Assembly (NCBI GenBank): GCA_028583605.1
Contig: CM053328.1
Location: 9,006,782-9,070,781, forward strand
Direction: 5' to 3'
Origin: Dastarcus helophoroides
Taxonomy: Eukaryota > Arthropoda > Insecta > Coleoptera > Bothrideridae
DNA length: 64,000 nt
The notes beneath the pieces are model-generated. The model ran no database searches. It was not told the DNA's origin and saw only the letters and a list, made by a program, of their open reading frames with translations. The stretch's first letter is position 1. Each line of letters starts with the position of its first letter. The position numbers and the translations under genes were made by a program. Positions 41,036-51,329 of the stretch are shown here, one piece after another.

Positions 41036-43894
41036 CTGATAACGAAGGCTTCCACGCCCAGAGTCAGTATAATTTTAACAATCCCTTCGCAATTTTAAAA
41101 CAAAATTTTAGAGATATCAAAATCCCAAAATGTCAAAAGTGTCAGTTAAAACTTTAAAATGTCTAAAATTTAAAAATGTCAAAATTTAAGAATGTCAAAA
41201 TTTAAAATCTCGAAATTATAGATACTTTTAATGCCCTTTAGAAACTGTCCATCCTCTCTGGAAGCTTTTAACTACTTTTCTGAGGCCCTTTAGCTCTTTC
41301 TAAGGACTTTCAATGCCCATTTAGACATTTTCAGAGCATTATAAATTCTTCAAAGCTCACTACAGACGTTTAAGTTTTTCTAAATTTTTCTTCTTTCCTC
41401 TACAGAGTTTTAAAGCCTAAAGAATCTTAAAAATGTTCAATATATTTGAGCTTCAAATTTCTTATTTTTAAATACGTTTTTAATTGCTCTAATTTCGAAA
41501 AATGTGGTAATTTTTTAGGCTTTTTCAAAAATATATTTCAAAATTTCTGAATTTTTTATGTTTCAGTTTTTTGAAATAGTTTCACTTTTTTTTAATTGAA
41601 AATATTGATCTAACCTGAAATTTAGAGAAATTTTACCTTGGAAATGTCGCAGTTCTTTCAAAAATTTTTTACCTAAATTTGACATTTGGAATTCGAACAT
41701 CGCTTTAGGACTTGATTTTCTAAATTAGTAATTTCTACCCTGACTTTGAAATTTTCACTTGAAGTGCAATATGTCGATTATATTCTCAAAATAACAGAAC
41801 TTAATTTAATGACCCGGACACATTTGGCCAATTTTGAGCGCGAACTATTTATTTTCAAGGAAAAATTTTGAAGAATGTCGGAATTTTGGAAAAAACGAGA
41901 TTAACGAAACAAGACTGAAAAATTGAAGATAAAGAGAAATTTTTAAAAAGTTCGAAATTATAGAAACAGACAGAATTTAAAAAAAATTAACTAAATTCTT
42001 CAAAACGTCAAAATGTTAATTCAAAATTCTTTAGAAAATCGTAGTTTTATAGTGAAATGTTCAAAAAAATGTGTCGAAATCTTGAAAAATATCAAAGTTT
42101 TCAGAGAAAGTTGAAATCTCCAGAAAAAAGCAAAGGTTTTAAAAAATATGAATATTTTCATATTTCAACATTAAAAAAAATCGACAATTTCACAAATTCT
42201 AAAATTTGTGAAAGTGACGAAATTTTAGAAAAAACTCGTAATTTTGAAAAACGTTGAAATTTAATCTTTTAATTTTTATGTTACTGTTGATTTTCTCAAT
42301 AAAATTAAACTTTTGGACTAACTGAACAGTTTCAGAAAAAGGGAGAAATTTCTATAAGTTCGAACTTTATTGAAAAAATTTGTAATTTTGAAAAATGCTG
42401 AAATTTAATCTTTTAATTTTTATATTACCGTTGATTTTCACAAAAAAAATAAAACTTTTGAACAAACTGGAAAGTTTCAGAAAAAGGGAGAAATTTCTAT
42501 AAGCTTCAACTTTATTGAAAAAATTCTCAAATTTTGAAGTTTAAAAAATTGAAGTTAAAATGGAAGTTTCTTTTTAAGTACAAATTTTGACAAAAATAGA
42601 AAATTTATTAAGATGATTCAAGTTTTAAAATAGCATTTCAAAAAAAATGGTCTACATTTCGAACTTAACCTGGAAACAAAGGACATTGACATTTTAGCAA
42701 AAACCTAATTTTGAAAAAATCCAAATTTTAGAAAATTAAACAGAATTTAAAAAAATTTAAAATTTTAAAAATAATGGGATTTTTTTTTAAAAGGTATAAT
42801 CGTGGAAAATATCGTAATTTTAAATAATGTAAGAAATTTCAAGCTATAATTTTCAAGATTTTCAAATAATGATTGAAACTCTGAAAAAAATTTCGACACT
42901 TGGAAGAAATTGACATTTTGAAAATTTCAACATTTGATGAAATGGTAAAATTTTTTTTTAAAATTTGTAATTTTCAGGAAAGTTAAATTCTTGAAACTTA
43001 GTATAATAAAATTTCAAAAATGGTCAAGATTTTGAAAAAAAACTTGAGATTTAAAAAATTTTCGGTCAAATTTTTAACAAAATTTTCGGTAAGTCTTCAT
43101 ATTAAAGAAACCCCAAAATCTCAGAACAGTTTCAATTTTAAAAAATGATCCAAATTTTGAAGTTTTAATGTTGCAAAAATCGAAATTTTGGATATTTCAA
43201 ATTTTGAAGAAAGTAGAACACTTTTTAAAAAGTCAAAAATTTGAATTGAAAATTTAAAAAAATTGAGGTTTGAAAACATTTTTGAAATTTTCAAAGAAAA
43301 GTCAAGAAAATATCGACATTATCACAAATGTTTAAAAATAACATATTTTTTAAAAAATTTCGAAGCATATTTAAATAAAAATTTTTCAGTTTTAATAAAA
43401 ACAATCACAATTCTGAAAAGAAATTTTTTGGAGAAACTTCCAAATTTTCAAAAAAATGTAGTGTGAAAAAACTCAAAATTTTGAAAAATAATGTTTGCGA
43501 ACTAACAAAGTTAACGTAGAAGTCAACCAAAATATCAAAATTTTTAAAAAAATTTTATATTTTGAAAAAAGTGAAATTTTAAAGAGTTTAAAAAGTTTAA
43601 ATATTAAAAAAGTTTAGCTTAAAAGCAACTTGACATTTTTGAAAAAAATGTGAATTTTAAATGAGGGAAAAATTAAAAAAATTAACAAAATCTTAAAAAA
43701 ATTCAACATTATCAAAAAAGCCAAAATTTTGAACTTTCTTCAAATTTGGAAAAAAATAAAATTGTAAAAAGAGTCAATAATATTTTCTGACAATTTAAAA
43801 TTTTTAGAAAAGGATCGATGTTTGTCTTCAAAAGTTGAACACTTTTAGTAGGTCTTTGACACGGTCCAACCCCGGAAGAAGTGTATCCTGTACT
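41036..43894 (-). mobile_element. H2 hairpin-type element, long copy (2.86 kb)
   Basis: The left end (41041-41069, AACGAAGGCTTCCACGCCCA plus GAGTCAGTA) is the reverse complement of the tail of the solo copy at 48316-48470. The right end (43842-43890, CACTTTTAGTAGG to AAGAAGTGTATCCTG) is the outer arm of that solo copy. Flanking repeats AACATCGAAATAAT (41022-41035) and AACATCGAAGTAAT (43895-43908) match at 13 of 14. The interior is reversed-polarity AT repeat with no ORF and is duplicated in inverted orientation at 48540-51325. I infer an H2 copy that carries about 2.7 kb of repeat between its tail and outer arm. ORFs at 42057-42257, 43263-43466 and 43712-43912 are not genes. Confidence 0.7.
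42242..42515 (+). repeat. 142-bp tandem duplication
   Basis: The segment from ATTTTGAAAAACGTTGAAAT through GAAAAAGGGAGAAATTTCTA is repeated at 42384. The inverted partner region (49920-50050) has a single copy, so the duplication arose here after the two regions separated. Confidence 0.8.
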
Positions 43895-43908
43895 AACATC
43901 GAAGTAAT

Positions 43909-44163
43909 ACACATTTTATAATTTTACACACAACTTCCTAAGTTTGTGAATATCCTGTAAATAGATATAGAATCATTTAACATTTTTTCTATCCAGTTTG
44001 AAAAAAATTTAAATTTTTAGTAATAAAAATTGATGATATTCTAAAACATTTTTATAAAATACTACTAAGGTGATTTACAAATTTTTAAAACGTAACCTCA
44101 AAAATAGGTTAAAATAACTCTCAATAGCTATCTTTCAAAAAGGCAATCAGTTGAGAAAATCGA
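43909..44163. other. Short intergenic AT-rich stretch
   Basis: No gene or repeat recognised between the H2 element and the next H1 copy. Confidence 0.5.
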
Positions 44164-44177
44164 CAATTATGTATGGT

Positions 44178-44525
44178 TCTAGTGGAAATGGACTGGCCCT
44201 TGGTTATCTTTAAAAATTGAAATACAAATCTTGTCCCCCTGAAACAAAAAAAGATTAAAAAACACAACCAAGATTGCTCTATCATGTTCCCTAAAACCAA
44301 AAATAGAATAAAAAACAGATCATAGGTTGCTCTTACGCGTTTCGATAGTCAAGCTATCGTCTTTAGAGAGATCCCTCTGAGGTTGCTCTAACGCGTTTCG
44401 ATAGCTTCAGAGAGATACTAGCTAGTATCTCTCTGAAGATAATAGCTTGGCTATCGAAATGAGTTAGAGCAACCTTTGTTGTGTTTTTTAATCACTCTTG
44501 GTTTCAGAGGACAAAATTTGTATTT
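44178..44525 (-). mobile_element. H1 hairpin retroposon, 348 bp with nested arm
   Basis: Tail GTGGAAATGGACTGGCCCTT, first arm, then an extra partial arm (CATGTTCCCTAAAACC through CAAGCTATCGTC), the central AGAGATACTAGCTAGTATCT palindrome and the second arm. Flanked by a perfect 14-bp duplication CAATTATGTATGGT (44164-44177, 44526-44539). The extra arm suggests template switching or insertion of one H1 into another. The ORF at 44481-44714 overlaps its end by chance. Confidence 0.9.
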
Positions 44526-44539
44526 CAATTATGTATGGT

Positions 44540-45841
44540 AAGTTTTAAATTTACTAAAATATTCCCACATACAAACAGAATATATCTAATTATCGTTTTA
44601 GTTGCAGCTATATCAACACAAATCTATATTTTTAGCTTCCATCGTTTTGATATTTACGTAATCGGAACAAAGAAGCAACATTTCATAAAATTGAGCATTA
44701 TCTCTAATATATAGACATTTATTTGCATTTTTTCCTCTATAAATTGTAACGAATTCGATACCAAATCACTCGAAATCAATCGACGAAATTAACTGTCGAA
44801 AATTATTTTGCTCGCAGCATTTTCAACAATTAACGTTCGAAACTTAATTATACAGTTAAAAATTAGGCCTAAGTATATTGCTGCATCAAATACTCACACA
44901 GTAAATTTGAAAAAACCTTGAAATCGAAACAATGGAGGCACAAAAGGTCATACTGTTGCCGCAATTACCAAATAAATTTTAGCCCATTGAAATCAATAAT
45001 CGAAAACTCGTTATTGGGGACAAACATATTTCGAAATGAAGTCGTTAGTTAAGCACTTGGAAGTTTTATCCAATTCAAAATAAATTTCTATCCTTTCACT
45101 GCATTACTATGTAGTAGGCTGGAATTGTTCAATATGCATTTATTACTTGATTTATTTTTTTAATTTACGAATTATAATTAGTTGCAGGGTGTAAACGCTT
45201 AGCTGCATTTCAACGTTGGACGTTGGAGAGTGTCAACAGAACTGGCCACCCTTTCGGTACATTATCTGCGAAATGTGACGCCACTTCCGCTGCAGAAGCC
45301 CCCTTAGATTATCTTCACATATTGCGCTATTCTTCATGTTTTAATGCAGTAAAGGGGTGGAAAAATTTTGATGTTATAATAGATGAATAAAATTGAATAA
45401 AGCGAATAATTATGCGCTACCAATTGAGCTAAAATTTATAGCAAAAATTCAACGAACGTAGCAAATATTACTTTACTTATTACATTTACGTTGCCCTAAT
45501 GATGAAGCAACGTAAAAAATACAGCTGTGATATATAAGAAATTTATACGATAGCTTAACTAGTCAACTAGTTTTGTCTTGAAAAAATTTTGTATGTTACA
45601 CTGCCTGTATAATATAATCAATTCCATATATAAACTACTTTTTGGACAGCAAATTTCAACAAGTTTTGCCCAAAAGATATATTTTGTACTAGATAACTTA
45701 TTGCTATACAATTGCTACTAAAATCTCACTTATATCTAAATAAAATACTCGACTCATAGAGGTTGGCTTAGGAAACTTATTGGTAAATTATTTTATTGAT
45801 GAATCATTAGGAACTATAAGTTAACATATAACGTGTATGTA
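44540..45841. other. Unique AT-rich sequence, no supported gene
   Basis: No motif repeat. A GC-richer patch at 45187-45320 (GTAAACGCTTAGCTGCATTT, TGACGCCACTTCCGCTGCAG) has stops in all frames and no splice-bounded ORF. Function unknown. Confidence 0.5.
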
Positions 45842-45847
45842 ACATAT

Positions 45848-47065
45848 AGGGGAAAGGGGGACAGAATCAACCATTTTTTATTCAATGTGCTATTTTTGAA
45901 GTTGTATTAGAAAATTCTGGTAACTATGGGCTGGGTAGTATTCTATAGACCTTTATTTACAAAACTGACTAACTTTCAGCGATTTAAAAGTAATTTTAGT
46001 ACCAGCAATCAGCGTTTAAAAAAAACCTTAGAACTAGTTCAAACTGCCCCACTAGTAGGGTACATTCAATCATATGATGGGGTAATTTCAACCATGAGAT
46101 ATAAATACATATTTTTTTTATACAGTCAAACAAAAATCGTTTTCCTACTTAAATAAGTTCATTATGTATTTAGCAAGTGAAATAAAAAATTGGCGAAACA
46201 TGTTTGAAGTAAGACTCAAAACAATACTCAAAGACAATAACGTTGGTGTTAGTCAAACATTGTAATATGTGCGGTTAACCTTAAATAAAAATGACATTTT
46301 CTGCAGAATTTCGATTTGAGAACTTTAAAACTGTTACCTTGATCAGCTGGTGATATATCACTGACCAACGGATATATGTAACTTAGTGTTTTTTGGCACA
46401 AAAATTTAATTTGACATTTAAATTAATTTTGTTTAATTCTTTTCCTACACAGCATTTTATTTTTTTTTAGCGGAAATGTCACCAGTTGGCAATCACATTT
46501 TATTATGGGGCAAAACATCTTCAATCGGATTTTTAAACGTACACTCATCAAACTTCGAAATCAATTTTTTTTCCATAATTTTTAATCATCGTAAATAATA
46601 CAATACTCCAGTAAAAGAAAAAGTTACATCTTGGGACAGAAACCACGCTAACATTGTCAGAACACACTAAACCAGTGGTTGAAATTATCCCATCCAACGC
46701 TGGTCGAATCTGCTCCATGTTAAATTTTGGATTTTTTTTCCACTGTCTATAATTTTACGCTTGGGGCTCTATAAATATTAACAATCTACCATTTAACATA
46801 TATCGAATGCAGCCCGTTACAGATCAAATTTAGAAAATTCGTCTGACAAAATTGAAAATCAAAAAATAAACTGAAAATCTGATTTTTGCTTAATTTTGAT
46901 TAAACACTAAAAAATGAACATGTAGAGTAATGTAACTTTCCTGGTGAGTGTTCTGACGTATGAAAAGCTACATAGGAACCTTACGATGCTAAATTTAAAT
47001 CATGGTGCCCTTTAAAAGGGGTTGGTTGAATGTACCCCAAGGTTGAATCTGCCCCGCTTTCCCCT
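45848..47065. mobile_element. Nonautonomous TIR DNA transposon, 1.2 kb
   Basis: Left end AGGGGAAAGGGGGACAGAAT followed by CAACC. The right end, inverted, reads AGGGGAAAGCGGGGCAGATT followed by CAACC (22 of 25 identical). Flanking ACATAT on both sides (45842-45847, 47066-47071) is a 6-bp candidate duplication. If the terminal T/A pair belongs to the element, the duplication is CATA. The ORF at 45926-46156 (76 codons) has no transposase features. A 3' portion is found again at 3835-4223. Superfamily undetermined. Confidence 0.88.
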
Positions 47066-47071
47066 ACATAT

Positions 47072-48299
47072 AAAGAATAAACCACAAAAGAAAACTATCT
47101 TCTGTGATGCTTGTTATGTACTCATTTCCTTGTTTGTACTTTGATTTTTCTTAATTAGTTTCAATTTTAAAAATATACGATAAAATTAGAGGATTTGGTC
47201 TCGGAATCCTGATTTTCGGGATCCTAGGATCCTGACCGCTTTAGTAATCCCAAAATTTTCGGAAATAAGTTTTTTCGATCCCGAGACTTTCGATATTGAC
47301 ATCAGTTTTAAAAAAGTTGTACGTTGACTGCACCTATCGAAACGCTTAGTGTCGATGTTTTCAATAAAATGACAACAAGAAATTTTTTTTCCAAACAAGC
47401 AGAACTGTTATGGGATTGTTATACTTGTTTGAATTAAAGTTCTTATTCTTCATGGTAGACCCTTATTGACCGGAAATATTATGTTTTTTTTCAATTTATT
47501 TAACATTTCTTCGGCCCAGTTTGGAAATATTTAATTTTTTTTTTATGGTTTGTTGACAATTTTCTAAACAATTTTTGAAATGCGACTACGTGATATTTAA
47601 ATTTATTGAAAACGTCACTTCATGACAGTTTACAAATTAAGAGGTTAGTTTATTTTACATAGAATAGGAATAATGAAAAAATACGAGACCAAAAATTAGA
47701 TATGGAAAAAATAAATTTTTTTTTATATTTTTGATAAATTAGGAAAATATAAAAAAATACATAAAAAAGGTTGTAGCACTGGACATCGATGTTTCGCTCA
47801 AGAAATGTTAAATAAATTGAAAAAAAACATAAAGTTCTTATATTTTGAAGGAAAAGGTTTTGTTGATAAGACACCAGACACGTTGTTACTTCTCAGATTA
47901 AGTGGGGTAAGAGGGACAAGTAGATTCTGACATCGTGTAACACAAGGGCGAAACGCGTCATAAGTTCCGACTTTTATTTGAAGAATTTCACTTTTTAAAA
48001 GTTTGGAATATTTTCAAAAATTTCCTCTTTCTTGAAAATTTAGATTTCAATTTCGATATTCTATTCTTCATGGTGAACTCTTATGGACCGAAAACATTAT
48101 GTTTATTAATTTTATTTAACATTTCTTTGGCCCAGTTTGTTAAAAAATTCGATATTTAAAAAAAATTACCTTTTTTAATAATTTCGACATTTTTCAAAAT
48201 TTATTTTGTTGATTATTTTCCCATTTTATTCTTTTTCTCGAAATTTAAACTTTTTGTCAATATCAAATTTTTCTAAAAAATTTATTTTTCAAAATTTCG
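47072..48299. other. Repeat-derived sequence, no gene
   Basis: Holds dispersed repeat pieces (next entry) and low-complexity ORFs at 47186-47398 and 47650-47874. The first contains GATCCTAGGATC but no domain. Confidence 0.5.
47445..48140. repeat. Dispersed repeat cluster
   Basis: The phrase TTCTTCATGGTAGACCCTTA, ATTTAACATTTCTTCGGCCC occurs at 47449 and again at 48064 (TTCTTCATGGTGAACTCTTA, AACATTTCTTTGGCCC). 47800-47835 holds the ACATTTCTTGAGCGAAAC version in inverted orientation. 47540-47672 is inverted relative to 39285-39415. This is a broken, partly palindromic mobile element without coding sequence. Confidence 0.7.
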
Positions 48300-48315
48300 A
48301 TCTTTTTCTGAAAAT

Positions 48316-48470
48316 ACAGGATATACTTCTTCCGGGATTGGACCGTGTCAAAGAACTACTAAAAGTGTTCGACGTTTCGCTTTTTTTTTCACTTTTAGTA
48401 GTTTCTCTGACACGGTCCAATCCCGGAAGAAGTATATCCTGTACTGACTCTGGCCGTGGAAGCCTTCGTT
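48316..48470 (+). mobile_element. H2 hairpin retroposon, solo copy (155 bp)
   Basis: Arm 48317-48367 (CAGGATATACTTCTTCCGGG to CTACTAAAAGTG), a 22-base loop, and complementary arm 48390-48441 differ by one base and one gap. A 29-base one-sided tail (TACTGACTCTGGCCGTGGAA to CTTCGTT) follows. A perfect 16-bp duplication, ATCTTTTTCTGAAAAT, flanks it (48300-48315 and 48471-48486). The plan arm-loop-arm-tail is the same as H1 with unrelated sequence. The 134-codon ORF at 48206-48610 simply reads through the hairpin. The RNA would fold into a stem of about 50 bp. Confidence 0.93.
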
Positions 48471-49288
48471 ATCTTTTTCTGAAAATTTTGAAAAAGGTAA
48501 ATTTTTTAAAAAGTGTGATTGCTATTCATAAAAACTTTAAATGTGGAAACAAAGATCGATCCTTTTCTAAAAATTTAAACTTATTTGAAAACATAGTCGA
48601 CTATTTTTAAAATTTTAATTTTTTCCAAATTTGAAGAAAGTTCAAAATTTTGGCTTTTTTGAAAATGTTGAATTTTTTTAAGATTTCGTATAATTTTCTT
48701 ATTTTTCCCTGATTTAAAATTCTCATTTTTTTTTAATGTTAAGTTAGCTGAACTTTTTTTAATATTTTAACTTTTTAAACTCTTTAAAATTTCCCTTTTT
48801 TCAAAATTTAATTTTTTTGAAAATTTTTATATTTTGGTTACTTCTAAACTTTGTTAGTTCTCAGCTATTATTTTTCAAAATTTTGAGTTTTTTCACATTA
48901 CATTTTTTTTGAAAATTTGGAGTTTCTCCAAAAAATTTTTTTCAGAATTTTGATTGTTATTTAAAACAAAAAATTTTTATCTAAATATTCTTTGAAGTTA
49001 TTAAAAAATTATGTCATTTTTAAACCTGTTTGATAATGTCGTCATTTTTTTGAAAATGTTGTCTTTTCTTTGGAGATTTCAAAAATGTTTTGAAACCTCA
49101 ATTTTTTTAATTTTCAATTCAAATTTTTGACACTTTAAAAAGTGTTCTACTTTTTCAAAATCTCAAATATCCAAAAATTCGATTTTTTGGAACATTTTAA
49201 CTTCAAAACTTGGATCATCTTTTAAAATTTAAACTTGTCTGATGATTTTGAAGTTTATTCAATATGAAGACTTTCCGAAAATTTTGTT

Positions 49289-49380
49289 GAAAATTTGACC
49301 GAAAATTTGGTGAAAATTTGACCGAAAATTTGGTGATAATTTGACCGAAAATTTTGTTGAAAATTTGATCGAAAATTTTT
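49289..49380 (+). repeat. 23-bp minisatellite, 4 units
   Basis: Units of GAAAATTTGACCGAAAATTT plus GGT/TGTT at 49289, 49312, 49335 and 49359. The matching place in the other arm (about 43050-43090) has fewer units, so the array expanded in this arm only. Confidence 0.85.
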
Positions 49381-51070
49381 TAAAATGTCAATTTTTTTTA
49401 AAATCTTGTGCATTTTTAAAATTTTATTATACTAAGTTTCAAGAATTTAACATTCTTCAAAATTACAAATTTTTTAAAAAATTTCTCCATTTCTTTAATG
49501 TTCAAATTTTTAAAATGTCAATTTCTTCAAAGTGTTAAATTTTTTTTTCAGAATTCCAATATTTTTTGAAAATCTTGAAAACTATAGCTTGAAATTTATT
49601 ACATTATTTAAAATTACGGTATTTTTCACGATTATACCCTTTTAAAAAAAATTACCATAATTTTTAAAATTTAAACATTTTTTTTAATTCTGTTTTATTT
49701 TCTAAAATTTGGCCTTTTTCAAAATTAAGTTTTTGCCAAAATGTCAATATCTCTTGTTTCGAGTTAAATTTGAAATAATTGTAGACCATTTTTTTGAAAT
49801 GCCATTTTAAAGCTTGAATCATCTTAATAAATTTTCTATTTTGGTCAAAATTTGTACTTAACAAGAAACTTCATTTTAACTTCAATTTTTAAACTTCAAA
49901 ATTTGAGAATTTTTTCAATAAAGTTCGAACTTATAAAAATTTCTCCCTTTTTCTGAAACTGTTCAGTTAGCTCAAAAGTTTTATTTTGTTGAGAAAATCA
50001 ACGGCAATATAAAAATTAAAAGATTAAATTTCAGCGTTTTTCAAAATTACGAGTTTTTTCTAAAATTTCGCCACTTTCTCGAGTTTTAGAATTTGTGAAA
50101 TTGTCGATTTCTTTAATGTTTAAATATAAAAATATCCATATTTTTTTAAATCTTAGCTTTTTTCTGGAGATTTCAACTTTTTATGAAAATTTTTTCATTT
50201 TTCAAGATTTCGACACCTTTATTTTGAACATTTCGACTTTAAAACTACAATTTTTTAAAAAAATTTAACTTTTTTAAACATTTTGACGTTCTGAAGAATT
50301 TCATTAATTTTTTTAAAATTCGGTCTGTTTCTATAATTTCGAATTTTTTGACAATTTCGCCTTTTTCATTTTATTTCGTAAATCTCGTTTTTTCCGACAT
50401 TCTTCAAAATTTTCTCTTTAAAATAAATAGTTCGCCCTCAAAATAGAACGTTGGCCAAATGTGTCAGAGTCAATAAATTAAGTTTTGTTATTTTGGGAAT
50501 ATAATCGATATGTTGGCACTTCAAGTAAAAATTTCAAAGTCAGGGTAGAAATTACTAATTTAGAAAATCGATTTCGAGTCAAAGCCATATTCGAATTTCA
50601 AATGTTAAATTTAGTAAAAATTTCGTGAAGGAACTGCGACATTTCCAAAATAAAAATTTCTCTAAATTTCAGGTTAGATCAATATTTTCAATTTAAAAAT
50701 ATGTGAAATTATCTCAAAAAACTGAAACTAAAAAATTTAGAAATTTTGAAATATATTTTTGAAAAAGCTTAAAAAAATTACCACAATTTTCGAAATTAAA
50801 GCAGAAAAAGGCGTATTTAAAAATAAGAAATTTTAAGCTCAATTATATTGAATATTTTTAATATTCTTTAGGCTTTGAAAATGTGTAGAGGAAAGAAGAA
50901 AAATTTAGAAAAACTCAAACGTCTGCAGCGAGCTTTAGAGAAATTAATAATGCTCTGAAAATGTCTAAATGGGCACTAAAAGTCCCTAGAAAGTGCTAAA
51001 GGGACTCAGAAAGTATTAAAAGCTTCTAGAGAGGGTGGAATAGCTTCTAAAGGGCATTAGAAGTATCTAT

Positions 51071-51185
51071 TGAAATACAGAACTTGTCCCCTGAAACCAA
51101 GAAAGATTTTTTTTTAATTTTGCTTGGTTTCAGGGGACAAGTTCTGTATTTCAATTTTTGAAGATAACCAAGGACCACCAAAAAA
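51071..51185 (+). mobile_element. H1 hairpin retroposon, 115-bp copy with empty site known
   Basis: Outer arm parts TGAAATACAGAACTTGTCCC and the complement, then the tail TGAAGATAACCAAGGACCAC and poly-A. It is flanked by the 10-bp duplication AAGTATCTAT (51061-51070, 51186-51195). The inverted partner region has this site once and uninterrupted (ATAGATACTT, 41218-41227), which is a direct filled/empty comparison. It inserted after the inverted duplication. The loop is only AAAGATTTTTTTTTAATTTTG-like. Confidence 0.95.
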
Positions 51186-51329
51186 AAGTATCTATAATTT
51201 CAAGATTTTAAATTTTTGACATTCTTAAATTTTGACATTTTAAAGTTTTTACTGACACTTTTGACATTTTGGAATTTCGATATCTCTAAAACTTCATATT
51301 TTAAAGTTGTGAAGGATTGTTAAAATTTT

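Larger units (their letters stand above)
48540..51325 (-). repeat. Inverted copy of the 41076-43830 repeat (about 2.7 kb)
   Basis: Read on the minus strand, it follows the interior of the long H2 element from end to end: AAAAGGATCGAT near 48550 matches 43810, ACTGTTCAGTTAGCTC matches GACTAACTGAACAGT at 42318, GAACTGCGACATTTCC at 50632 matches GGAAATGTCGCAGTTC at 41641, and AATGTCTAAATGGGCA at 50960 matches 41312. The H2 terminal sequences are not part of this copy. The arms are separated by about 4.7 kb. ORFs at 49341-49538 and 49664-49864 are repeat translations. Confidence 0.85.

Noticed and set aside
41036..43894. tRNA or rRNA genes in GC-richer patches of the window
   Set aside because: No cloverleaf with A and B boxes and no rRNA-like sequence was found in any GC-richer patch; those patches belong to transposon ends, H1/H2 arms or exons.
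48206..48610. 134-codon plus-strand ORF
   Set aside because: It reads straight through the H2 hairpin and its target duplications and is Phe/Ser-rich repeat elsewhere; no domain.
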